Positions 1-6,131 are shown, counted from the stretch's first letter. The stretch: 22,111 bases of DNA from JBAZCO01 sp041654915 (GCA_041654915.1 JBAZCO010000017.1:1-22111), one strand, 5' to 3'. Program-made: numbers and translations. The notes: generated by a model from the letters alone, not told the origin.

Positions 1-669
1 ATAGACTTACAATCACGCAGTACGCCCTTAACTTTAATCATAAAAAACCTAAAAATAAATGCCCAAGAGACCAAACCTGCTATTTTCTCATCAGACAATG
101 GCTATATTAAGATGATATATAAGGGACAAAACACTATAAGAGGTGGAAAAGGCTTTCCAGCTATCAAAGTGGGCTTCATAGAATTTGTAGGTACAAAGGA
201 AAATGCTCAAAATGATTCTTTATCCTTATATGGTGGTGCTGGTCTTGATGGAAGTGATTCAGGCAAGTTCTCATCACAAAACCCAACTGCAGGCAGAGGC
301 GTAATGGGCGGTAAGGGTGGTAGCGGACTTGTGACAACTACTGCCAATGGACTGGTAATACGCAGAGCCTTGGGACTTACTTTTCAAGGTGGCAACGGCG
401 GTAAAGGCGGACAGGGCGCAAAGTATTCCCCCACATCTTTTGATCCCAATAAGCTAGTAAGCAAAAATGGACCTGGTGGAACAGGCGGTAATGGTGGTGA
501 TGGCTATACTGGCATCGAAAACTACTTTATAATAGACTGCCAAGAACTACCAACCTTTAATGGAGGATACGGAGGCAGTGGCGGAGAGGGTGGGCCTAGC
601 CTAGACCCAAAATTCAGGGGGGATGTTGGTGCGTCTGGCAGTCGAGGCGAACCCGTAAATATATCATAG
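1..669 (+). CDS. Glycine-rich surface protein, C-terminal part (5' end outside window)
   Basis: The reading frame is open from base 1 to the stop at 667-669, so only the last 222 residues are seen; an internal ATG at 112 is not a convincing start because the frame continues upstream without a stop. The visible part begins with a beta-rich stretch and then becomes strongly glycine-rich, with repeated GGxGG/GGKGG clusters (for example GGNGGKGG and GGYGGSGG) separated by short hydrophobic segments. This composition is typical of ends of large secreted or surface repeat proteins in gut Firmicutes. No LPXTG motif, membrane anchor or S-layer domain is visible at the C-terminus. Function is unknown; a structural or adhesive surface role is an inference. 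Its place beside a recombinase remnant suggests it may be cargo of the decayed element. Confidence 0.7.
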   Translation: MDLQSRSTPLTLIIKNLKINAQETKPAIFSSDNGYIKMIYKGQNTIRGGKGFPAIKVGFIEFVGTKENAQNDSLSLYGGAGLDGSDSGKFSSQNPTAGRGVMGGKGGSGLVTTTANGLVIRRALGLTFQGGNGGKGGQGAKYSPTSFDPNKLVSKNGPGGTGGNGGDGYTGIENYFIIDCQELPTFNGGYGGSGGEGGPSLDPKFRGDVGASGSRGEPVNIS

Positions 670-935
670 TTTTTGCCACATAATCACACTACTTTTGGCA
701 GAAAAGCTAGAATAGATGCTCGTACAAAAAAACCGTATAAGCTTATGGCGTTTGATTATAACTAAGTACTGTGAGATAATTTTTATTACAAAATAGATAG
801 AGATAAGTAAATGAAAGAAGAACAAGGTTGTACAATCGGTGTACCGAGAAATAGCCTTAAATATTGCCGAAGGCAAGTACGCACAAGGCGATTGGAGCTA
901 TACCTAATTGGTGAATAATGAAATATAAATAGTGG
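670..935. other. Non-coding gap, possible gene scrap
   Basis: No intact gene is visible. On the plus strand about 818-907 reads VYREIALNIAEGKYAQGDWS before a stop. This faintly resembles the first helix of GntR-type regulators but has no start of its own and no DNA-binding remainder. I treat it as a possible gene scrap only. The small minus-strand ORF across 664-876 has no ribosome binding site and no recognisable content. Confidence 0.3.
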
Positions 936-1079
936 ACTAAGTCAAATAATATCTCTCCTAATTTGTCTGCAGCTGCTCTGTCGCTTGATTGTATCATATG
1001 AGCGTAGATGTCCGCTGTAACCTTTGTGGTGCTGTGTCCTGCTCTTGCTGATACGGGTCTTTAGCGGTGTTTATCAAGC
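936..1079 (-). pseudogene. Tyrosine recombinase (integrase) C-terminal remnant
   Basis: Read on the minus strand, this stretch encodes ARAGHSTTKVTADIYAHM followed by IQSSDRAAADKLGEILF. That is the closing part of the phage/ICE tyrosine-recombinase catalytic domain, with the conserved GH of the third motif and the catalytic tyrosine in DIYAHM. Just upstream, LINTAKDP continues the family pattern in another frame, so a frameshift lies near 1060. The rest of the roughly 380-residue enzyme is absent: upstream lies a stop and then unrelated sequence. It cannot make a working integrase. Together with the neighbouring excisionase-like gene, the repeat cluster and the tRNA 3' fragment, it marks an immobilised integrative element. 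Confidence 0.75.
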
Positions 1080-1163
1080 TATCTAAATGCTTTTCTTATA
1101 GTTTTTCAATGATTTGACTTATATCATTTTCTAAGGTTTAATACAACAACTATGGAGGTTGTT

Positions 1164-1796
1164 ATGTATATCCCAAAACTTAGAAATGCAGAGCAAGTTG
1201 TCCAATATTTTAAGCAGGCGGATTATGATACAGCTGTTTCTGTTTATTTGCTTAAATCTTTAGCCAGAAGAAGAAAGATTATGTGCAGGTTTATTGGTAA
1301 GAAAAGACTTTTCAATCTAGATGAATGCTTACAATATTTTACGGGTAGTTTTAGATATGAGAAAATCAGAAAGGTCAGAGGCTCCGTTCGTAAAATGCGA
1401 GGCACCTTTGAAATATTAAATATGTTTAAGGAAAGTGATTTCGATACCATCTTATGTAAAATGATTATTAGAAGAATTGCCTCTGAAGAGAAAAAAGTTT
1501 TTGCAAGGCTACATAGCCAAAAATGGATTATTGATTTAGACCAGTTTATTTCATTTCTTTCTGGCAAGACCAATAAATGTACAACCTCTGTGCCACGAAT
1601 AAGAACTTATGAGAAATGCTATCACTTGATATGTAAGGATTACCCCCATATTAAAGTTACTTGGAATAGATTACACGATATAGTCCATAGCGGTAAAATC
1701 TTTATAATCAAACACGGCAACAGGTGGATATTAAACTATGACCAGTTGCTTGAAATTCTATTAAATGACCAAAGTCCAACTGTAGATAATGTCTAA
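1164..1796 (+). CDS. Three-repeat excisionase-like DNA-binding protein
   Basis: A 210-residue basic protein. The ATG at 1164 is chosen because GGAGG at 1154-1158 sits 5 nt upstream; an earlier ATG at 1152 overlaps that ribosome binding site. The protein is three diverged copies of a domain of about 57 residues, at residues 3-59, 75-131 and 143-199. Each has the pattern (I/V)x(K/R)(L/M/I)R, then a helical segment around D(Y/F)DT or an equivalent, then a basic stretch, then W/LFNLD, WIIDLD or WILNYD and a final hydrophobic helix. This is the pattern of small MerR/Xis-like winged-helix excisionases that normally have one such domain. It is followed directly by a TTGCACC repeat cluster and a tRNA att fragment. 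Inference: a directionality factor or att-region binding protein able to occupy several sites at once. The frame is intact although the integrase next door is broken. Confidence 0.6.
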   Translation: MYIPKLRNAEQVVQYFKQADYDTAVSVYLLKSLARRRKIMCRFIGKKRLFNLDECLQYFTGSFRYEKIRKVRGSVRKMRGTFEILNMFKESDFDTILCKMIIRRIASEEKKVFARLHSQKWIIDLDQFISFLSGKTNKCTTSVPRIRTYEKCYHLICKDYPHIKVTWNRLHDIVHSGKIFIIKHGNRWILNYDQLLEILLNDQSPTVDNV

Positions 1797-1800
1797 AACT

Positions 1801-1927
1801 TTGCACCTTTTTTGCACCCTTGCTAGAAAGCTAGTATGCAAAATTGCACCCATTTTGCACAGAAGCAAAGCGACGAGGGCTTAATCCTGAAGAAAGCTAG
1901 TATGCAAAATTGCACCCATTTTGCACC
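1801..1927. repeat. TTGCACC repeat cluster with a 36-bp perfect direct repeat
   Basis: A 36-bp sequence occurs perfectly at 1825-1860 and 1891-1926, with a 30-bp spacer. Each copy holds an inverted pair, TGCAAAA and TTTTGCA, flanking TTGCACCCA. The heptamer TTGCACC also occurs at 1801 and 1812, so it appears at 1801, 1812, 1844, 1910 and 1921, with TTGCACA at 1854; neighbouring copies are 10-11 bp apart, about one helical turn. Position between a xis-like gene and the tRNA att fragment fits arm-type binding sites for an integrase or excisionase. Confidence 0.7.
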
Positions 1928-2055
1928 CGAAACCTAATGGCTCTGTCAAAAGTTATTGAATATGCCGAAAGTTATGGAAGATATGCAAGTTAATGTAAGC
2001 ATAAGATGCAAAATACGCACAAAACGCAAGATATAGTATGCGACAAAAGTTACAA

Positions 2056-2115
2056 CCACTACTGATAGTGGCTCCTAAGGGTGATTTGTGGGTTCGATTC
2101 CCGCCGGGTCTACCA
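2056..2115 (+). other. att site: displaced 3' half of a tRNA gene, probably tRNA-Arg(CCU)
   Basis: From 2072 the sequence reads as a tRNA 3' half: anticodon loop CTCCTAA (2072-2078), stem strand GGGTG (2079-2083), variable ATTT, T stem GTGGG (2088-2092), T loop TTCGATT (2093-2099), CCCGC (2100-2104), acceptor CGGGTCT (2105-2111), discriminator A and encoded CCA (2113-2115). The bases before 2072 do not pair with GGGTG and no AGACCCG acceptor strand precedes, so the 5' half is missing. This is the usual result of integration into a tRNA anticodon or T-arm region. A perfect hairpin, CCACTA-CTGA-TAGTGG, lies at 2056-2071 against the core. The Arg-CCU identity is inferred from the loop and is less certain than the fragment itself. 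Confidence 0.7.
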
Positions 2116-2120
2116 TAATG

Positions 2121-2151
2121 AAACGGTGTTATTGATACAATAGCACCGTTT
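2121..2151 (+). terminator. Rho-independent terminator after the tRNA fragment
   Basis: AAACGGTGTTATTG (2121-2134) pairs with CAATAGCACCGTTT across a three-base loop, with one G-T pair, and is followed by a T-rich run. It lies 5 nt after the tRNA CCA end, so it is probably the original terminator of the tRNA gene, which places native flanking DNA to its right. Confidence 0.8.
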
Positions 2152-2179
2152 TATTAATAAGGTCTTAAGGGGTTTAACA

Positions 2180-2736
2180 ATGAACATTGAAATTAAAAAA
2201 TTAATGCCGGATATGGCTGAGGAGTATGTACATTTTTTTAATACCACGCCTCACAATCATAAGCATAACATGAAATGCTACTGTATTTGCTGGTGCAGCA
2301 ATGTACCCGAAGGCTTTGATGTTCGCCCCGAAGCGGACTTTGCCTTGAAGTTTGTGAGAAACGGCAACTTACAAGGTTATTTTGCCTATTCTGAAGGGAA
2401 GGTAATTGGCTGGGTGAATGCCAATACTAAATCGGAGTGTCTGAACTGTTTAGGTTGGAAATGGAGCAGGACTTCCTATCCGACTGACAGCGAAACCGAT
2501 AAACACACCAAGTCCATCTTTTGTTTTACAGTCGCACCTGAGTTTCAGCGGAAAAGTATTACCACACAGCTTTTAGAGCGAGTTTACCAAGATGCAAAGC
2601 ATGACGGCTTCCGTTTTGTAGAAGCCTATCCTGACAAAATTCTTACTAAGAAATCAGAAGGATTGTTGGCTACACAGAGATGTATGAAAAACTCGGATTT
2701 ACCGTGTTTATGAAACAAAAAAACGATGCGTTATGA
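2180..2736 (+). pseudogene. Frameshifted GNAT-family N-acetyltransferase
   Basis: The frame opens at ATG 2180, seven bases after AAGGGG. It shows the pattern of a gut-Firmicute GNAT subfamily: CYCICWCS near residue 35, GYFAYSEGKVIGWVNA near 74, and SIFCFTVAPEFQRKSITTQLL near 112. The open frame then runs into nonsense and stops at 2713. Shifting frame near 2660 restores IVGYTEMYEKLGFTVFMKQK, a typical GNAT ending, with stop at 2734-2736, so one base has been gained or lost. The acetyl-CoA loop, normally (R/Q)xxGxG/A, reads QRKSIT and has lost its glycines. Both points suggest a decayed gene. A 28-codon ORF starting at ATG 2726 overlaps the restored end but has no clear identity. Confidence 0.8.
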
Positions 2737-2806
2737 GAAAGAAGCTAAATTAGTAACAGAAAGAATCATAGCAAGTCTTCGCTATCGTTTAATTGAGAAT
2801 ATAAAC

Positions 2807-3093
2807 TTATGACTTAGTTAATCCGAAAACCTCGGAATAGGTTTGTCCACCATCACCAATCAACCTAAAGCGTAGTTTTGAGCCCTCTAAATCTTCCACA
2901 CTAAATGTTGTTATGAATTTGCCTACCACATTATATTTGGTTTTGATAAGTTCGTTATCCATACTCCATTCGATTCTGTTTGCGTCGTCGCAACGACAGT
3001 TATAATGCCTTGGTAGTTATCAACCTCTATGGTGCGAACTTTAGGCGTTCCGATATATTTATTTGCTTGCGATTTAATGGTTCTCCTTGTATC
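2807..3093 (-). pseudogene. Remnant of a C-terminal beta-domain of unknown protein
   Basis: Minus-strand translation gives TIKSQANKYIGTPKVRTIEV and then DNYQGIITVV in one frame. After a frameshift near 2985-3000 it continues DDANRIEWSMDNELIKTKYN, then KFITTF, and a C-terminus of RFRLIGDGGQTYSEVFGL. The two parts join into one beta-sandwich-like domain of about 95 residues. The ending (FxLxGxGGxTYSxxFG) resembles accessory domains at the ends of exported enzymes in Clostridia, but I cannot name the family. There is no start codon; a stop lies just upstream at 3094-3096. It is a 3' gene fragment left by rearrangement. Confidence 0.55.
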
Positions 3094-3102
3094 TTAGATT
3101 TT

Positions 3103-3564
3103 TTATTGTAGAAAATCCGTATTTTCTACATCGAACCAAAGGTCTTTCAGCAATACGCCGTTTATATTTGCACTGTTTCTAAAGTCCTCAATGTCTTTGT
3201 AATGCCCGATATCATCGCTTGAGCGATAGCTTTCAAACAAGATAATCGTCCCTCTTGGTGCATACACACCGTAAACAACCCCTTTGTAGGTAAATTCTAA
3301 CTCCCCGTAGCGCTTATAAGCCTCTATGAAATCGTCGAAATTAGCAACAAGCCGTTTCCCTTGCCTATAAAGTTCTCTTGCGCTGTTTAGTGAGGGTATA
3401 TTCATAATCCCAGCTACATTAGGATGATCCGTCGATTCCTCTGATTGACGCCAACCGCAAACGGGGCATTCGTCACCGTTGCCGTATTGATCCAGCCATA
3501 CGGAATTCCCGCACACATCGCAATTTGCCTGTTTGATTTTTTTATATGCACTTTCTTTTTTCAT
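3103..3564 (-). CDS. Zinc-ribbon immunity-like protein (paralogue A)
   Basis: A 153-residue protein with ATG at 3564 preceded by AAAGGAG at 7 nt. Residues 15-36 form a zinc ribbon, CxxC (C15, C18) and CPVC (C33, C36), like the small CPCC-type cysteine-rich proteins that sit beside polymorphic toxins. Residues about 58-150 form the domain shared with the genes at 5098 and 5562: an ELYxQGK helix, a F(D/E)(D/E)F segment, YGELEFTYKGVVYGV, then YKDIEDFRNSANINGVLLKDLW. It lies immediately downstream of a toxin-tip reading frame whose repaired stop is 12 nt before this start, the usual toxin-then-immunity order. Inference: cognate immunity protein for the toxin tip at 3577-3857. Binding and neutralisation are not shown by the sequence. 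Confidence 0.65.
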   Translation of the reverse strand: MKKESAYKKIKQANCDVCGNSVWLDQYGNGDECPVCGWRQSEESTDHPNVAGIMNIPSLNSARELYRQGKRLVANFDDFIEAYKRYGELEFTYKGVVYGVYAPRGTIILFESYRSSDDIGHYKDIEDFRNSANINGVLLKDLWFDVENTDFLQ

Positions 3565-3576
3565 AATTTTTCTCCT

Positions 3577-3857
3577 TTAAATGAAGTTCGGATTGACCGG
3601 CAAGTGATCTCTTCCTCGAATAGGTTCCCCGTTGTCGTTTGGCGTCCATTCGTGGTCGTGGGGAAAGGCCCCTTACCACCGAGTTTATAATCTCGGTTAT
3701 GAGTTACTTTTCCATCTGCATCGTACCATCTGCTTTGGATTTTTTCACCATTTTTATTATATAAATCGGCTCTTGAATTGGGTTTTCCTTTGGTCTTTAG
3801 ATCACCCAACCGACCTACAAACCTTTCAACTCCACAGCTTGGCTTGCACATCCCCAT
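3577..3857 (-). pseudogene. Orphan polymorphic-toxin C-terminal tip, one-base frameshift
   Basis: The frame starts at ATG 3857 with AAGGAG 9 nt upstream and reads MGMCKPSCG, then KPNSRADLYNKNGEKIQSRW, YDADGKVTHNRDYK and GPFP. As given it then runs on to a stop at 3561, overlapping the next gene. Adding one base in the C run (G run on the plus strand, 3660-3663) restores FPHDHEWTPNDNGEPIRGR and a stop at 3577-3579, 12 nt before the downstream gene. The GKPNS...YDADG...HDHEW arrangement is typical of short histidine-ended domains at the tips of large Rhs- or WXG-type toxins; I do not assign an exact Pfam family. There is no secretion or delivery domain, so it is an orphan cassette. The frameshift could be decay, phase variation or a sequencing error in the homopolymer. 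Confidence 0.65.
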
Positions 3858-4075
3858 TATATCATTCTCCTTATGCTTTTACCATATTTTGCTTCATATT
3901 TCATTCATTTCCACCTCGCTTTTTACCACGCTGATTTAATATTATTGTTTTCATTATCTACCCATAAGCCATCACCTCTCCGTTTATACTTCATTTTCCA
4001 TTAAAAAACTTCAATCAAAATACATTAAAAAGGTAGCAAGCCTTAGTTAACATAAGTCTATTGAAGTTTCGCTTG

Positions 4076-4149
4076 TTCTTTAGGGAACTATATATAAAAA
4101 ATTGTTGCACCAGCAGCTTTCTTCTGCAATTGTTTATTCCCTTAAAGAA
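4076..4149. repeat. Inverted repeat, possible structured RNA or small mobile-element relic
   Basis: TTCTTTAGGGAA (4076-4087) is the reverse complement of TTCCCTTAAAGAA (4137-4149) apart from one bulged base. Inside it, AATT..TGCA and TGCAATT can extend the pairing, and a GCAG/CTGC hairpin closes the centre. It is too long and has no T-tract, so a simple terminator is unlikely. Confidence 0.35.
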
Positions 4150-4417
4150 GAAAGAATTATCGCCTAAGCGGTTCTTCCCTCTTCCGTTTTTACGAAAGAA
4201 ACTTAGCGCATTATTATATCCGACATCATATTATGTTTTCCTAAAAAACAAAATTTGCTTATATATTTACGATATCATGCGTTTTACTGAAATGCAATAT
4301 TTGGGGTCATATTTTTACATTTTAAAATTATTTCTGATAGCCAATTATTCTTATGATTTGTTGGAACTAAGGTAAAGATAATTGTTGTGGCAACTAATAT
4401 ACTTTGGAGGATAAGCG

Positions 4418-4465
4418 ATGCTCTTTACTAATCATATAACAGCTATTCTAGATTTGGCGATGTAA
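4418..4465 (+). CDS. Possible 15-residue ORF with strong ribosome binding site
   Basis: GGAGG at about 4406-4410 precedes ATG 4418 by 7 nt, and the frame runs 15 codons (MLFTNHITAILDLAM) to TAA at 4463. The ribosome binding site is better than chance, but the product is tiny and unrecognised. It may be the 5' stump of a lost gene rather than a functional peptide. Confidence 0.25.
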   Translation: MLFTNHITAILDLAM

Positions 4466-4514
4466 TTTGTTACTGATGTAAAAGAATATGAATATTTATT
4501 ATATTTATATTTTT

Positions 4515-4949
4515 CTATCTTTCTTGCATTCTCTCTTGCGTATGCTCTAATGCTCCCCTTAAATAAGCGGTGTCTAGCCTACTATCATTATATCCTTGCT
4601 CTATCGTTTGCAAGTAGTGTCTGCTCGGCATACAAGGCAGTCCTGTATTCATTAGATATATCATTGCTTCTAGCTTTTCACCTTTGTGCTTTACTTCTAT
4701 GTATTCTTTCCTATATAGTGTTGGGTAGCCCTCATATCTATCTAGTGCCTTTTCGCACCTATCTGTTATCTTCCATATACCAACTGGTGTTGTTGCGCCC
4801 TCAACTTTTTCCAATGTGGCAACACATCTAAAAGTTAGTTGCCAACCGTCTAGCATTGCAACTCCCACTGGCATTGCCTCTGGGCATCTGTCTGCCATTT
4901 GTCGTAAGTTTAGGTTGCTTCCGTATGCTATGTATAATTTTTCTTTCAT
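4515..4949 (-). CDS. Gamma-glutamylcyclotransferase-like (AIG2/GGCT fold) protein
   Basis: The start is placed at ATG 4949 because GGAGGAG lies about 7 nt upstream; the more upstream ATG at 4964 overlaps that site. The 144-residue product begins MKEKLYIAYGSNL, the signature glycine-rich loop of the GGCT superfamily (YGSN at residues 9-12). It later has LDRYEGYPTLYRKEY, which carries the acidic residue (E of RYEG) used by these enzymes as catalytic base. Length fits the family. Members release 5-oxoproline from gamma-glutamyl peptides or amines; the substrate here is not determinable. It sits between the two immunity-like clusters and has its own ribosome binding site. It looks intact. Confidence 0.8.
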   Translation of the reverse strand: MKEKLYIAYGSNLNLRQMADRCPEAMPVGVAMLDGWQLTFRCVATLEKVEGATTPVGIWKITDRCEKALDRYEGYPTLYRKEYIEVKHKGEKLEAMIYLMNTGLPCMPSRHYLQTIEQGYNDSRLDTAYLRGALEHTQERMQER

Positions 4950-5097
4950 CTTTCTCTCCTCCATTATTCAGCACCATTCTGTTGTCCAAGCTATGCTATA
5001 TCTAGGTTTGCTAGCTAGCATTGCTACCTTGAACTCCTCTATTTATAGAGCGGATTTTTCTCCTATTTGTGCCTTTTATTTTAATATAACACTTTAT

Positions 5098-5538
5098 CTA
5101 ATGGTAATCTTTGTAATTAGGAGCAACGGCAGGACCTCTTTCTTCGCCAAACCATTGGTGGTCATGCGTACCAGAATATCCATGAAAATGAAGGGCACTT
5201 AGCTCATGCAAGTCACTTACCTCACTCCAAATATCTTTAAGTAAGTTATTCCCTACGTTGGCGCACTGTGCAAAATCTTCCAGCGTTCTGTACTTAACAC
5301 CTTTGTTGGGATTGAAGCACAAGAAAATAGCATAATAATCCTTAGTTCTGTCCCACTCTTTGTCCTTGCCGGAACTGTAATCATCGTTTAGCCGAAGTAC
5401 TCCGAACTTTGTTGAATTATAATAGAACTCCAATTCGCCATAAGACTTCAATAAATTTAAAAACTCATCAAACTCAAGGCTTTCGCCCTTATGCATCATA
5501 TCCAATAGTTCGCTTGGCGTTTTCTTGATTCTTTCCAT
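5098..5538 (-). CDS. Immunity-like protein (paralogue C) with a histidine-rich toxin-like tail
   Basis: A 146-residue protein, ATG 5538 with AAAGGAG upstream, starting 23 nt after the stop of paralogue B in the same direction. Residues about 20-112 match the shared immunity-like domain: FDEFLNLLKSYGELEFYYN, then FGV, then YRTLEDFAQCANVGNNLLKD. It has no zinc ribbon, unlike paralogues A and B. The last 30 or so residues do not belong to that domain: they read LHFHGYSGTHDHQWFGEERG and onwards, close in style to the HDHEW endings of polymorphic-toxin tips. The protein may therefore be a fusion of an immunity domain to a leftover toxin tail, formed by deletion between cassettes. Alternatively the tail is a real feature of this immunity subfamily. 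Confidence 0.6.
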   Translation of the reverse strand: MERIKKTPSELLDMMHKGESLEFDEFLNLLKSYGELEFYYNSTKFGVLRLNDDYSSGKDKEWDRTKDYYAIFLCFNPNKGVKYRTLEDFAQCANVGNNLLKDIWSEVSDLHELSALHFHGYSGTHDHQWFGEERGPAVAPNYKDYH

Positions 5539-5561
5539 ATAGTATTACTCCTTTTTCTTTA

Positions 5562-6011
5562 TCATTGCATATAGTTGGCTTTTTCGACTTCATCCCATAT
5601 GGCTTTTAGCAAAACCCCATTGAGTTTGGCGTTTAACAAAAACTCTTTCGGCGTTCTGTAAGTTTTAGTGCTTTCAATAATATCCCACTGATAAAGCGCA
5701 ACATCGTACTCCCATGTAACCCCGTATTTTTTGTTGTTGTGATAGAACTCCATATGCCTATAATTCTTCAAGCCTTCAACGAATTCCTCAAAATTAGGTG
5801 TAAGCAGTTTCCCTTGGCTATAAAGTTCTTTGGCTTTATTGAAAGAGACAAGATTGGGATATAGCACCCTATCTGGCTCATCAACATCAACTTGAATCCA
5901 TCCGCAATGTCGGCATCTCCCAGCGCCGTATTTATCAACCATGACAGACTCCCTACATAAACCGCACCTCACCTCGATATTTTTTTCAATAATATTTCTT
6001 TTCATTTTCAT
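5562..6011 (-). CDS. Zinc-ribbon immunity-like protein (paralogue B)
   Basis: A 149-residue protein. The first ATG (6011) overlaps the stop of the upstream toxin-tip frame as ATGA, but AAGGA is only 3 nt before it; the second ATG at 6005 has better spacing and may be the true start. Residues 16-36 form a zinc ribbon, CGLC (C16, C19) and CRHC (C33, C36). The rest carries the shared domain: AKELYSQGKLL, NFEEFVEGLKNYRHMEFYHN, KYGV, YRTPKEFLLNAKLNGVLLKA. The layout matches paralogue A at 3103, including position directly after a toxin tip. Probably an immunity protein for a toxin whose tip is now truncated. It is followed after 23 nt by paralogue C, likely in one transcript. Confidence 0.6.
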   Translation of the reverse strand: MKMKRNIIEKNIEVRCGLCRESVMVDKYGAGRCRHCGWIQVDVDEPDRVLYPNLVSFNKAKELYSQGKLLTPNFEEFVEGLKNYRHMEFYHNNKKYGVTWEYDVALYQWDIIESTKTYRTPKEFLLNAKLNGVLLKAIWDEVEKANYMQ

Positions 6012-6094
6012 ATATCCTTAGGTCTTTTGGGAGGGTTTTGGCTGTCGATATATCGTCTCAAGTATACTCCGTCGCTTAGTTTGCTCATTCCCAT
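6008..6094 (-). pseudogene. Truncated orphan toxin tip (28 codons)
   Basis: From ATG 6094 the minus strand reads MGMSKLSDGVYLRRYIDSQN and ends KRPKDI at a TGA overlapping the next gene's ATG. Its first residues and the DNA before them match the start of the toxin tip at 3857 (MGMCKPSCG), in the same context SDDIMGM / NDIMGM. Only the stub of the domain remains, and it is in front of an immunity-like gene exactly as in the other cassette. No ribosome binding site precedes this ATG; the frame runs open upstream to 6214 through the wrong frame of the Nmad3-like pseudogene. It is a cassette boundary rather than a working toxin. Confidence 0.5.
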
Positions 6095-6131
6095 TATATC
6101 ATCACTTTTTAGTTTTTTGCAATAAATAAAT

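Larger units (their letters stand above)
3867..4514. other. Long AT-rich gap without a confident gene
   Basis: Between the toxin tip and the gene at 4515 no coding region is supported. Reading minus, about 3940-4005 gives a short piece RRGDGLWVDNENNNIKSAW before a stop, perhaps a scrap of a larger toxin gene. A plus-strand ORF at 4061-4375 lacks a ribosome binding site and has a composition expected from AT-rich DNA. Two smaller items, an inverted repeat at 4076-4149 and a 15-codon ORF at 4418, are listed separately. Confidence 0.5.

Noticed and set aside
664..876. Minus-strand ORF of 70 codons
   Set aside because: It has no ribosome binding site, overlaps the end of the glycine-rich gene and shows no recognisable motif.
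1046..1062. AGACCCG on the minus strand, equal to the missing acceptor strand of the tRNA at 2072-2115
   Set aside because: It is on the opposite strand, lies within the integrase remnant and is not followed by a D-arm sequence, so it is a chance match.
1825..1926. A 36-bp repeat with a 30-bp spacer, the geometry of a minimal CRISPR array
   Set aside because: There are only two copies, the core TTGCACC also occurs outside the repeat at 1801 and 1812, the repeat has internal repeats, no cas genes are near, and it sits at an att site.
4061..4375. Plus-strand ORF of 104 codons
   Set aside because: It has no ribosome binding site and a composition driven by AT-rich DNA, and it overlaps an inverted repeat. 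No family character is seen.
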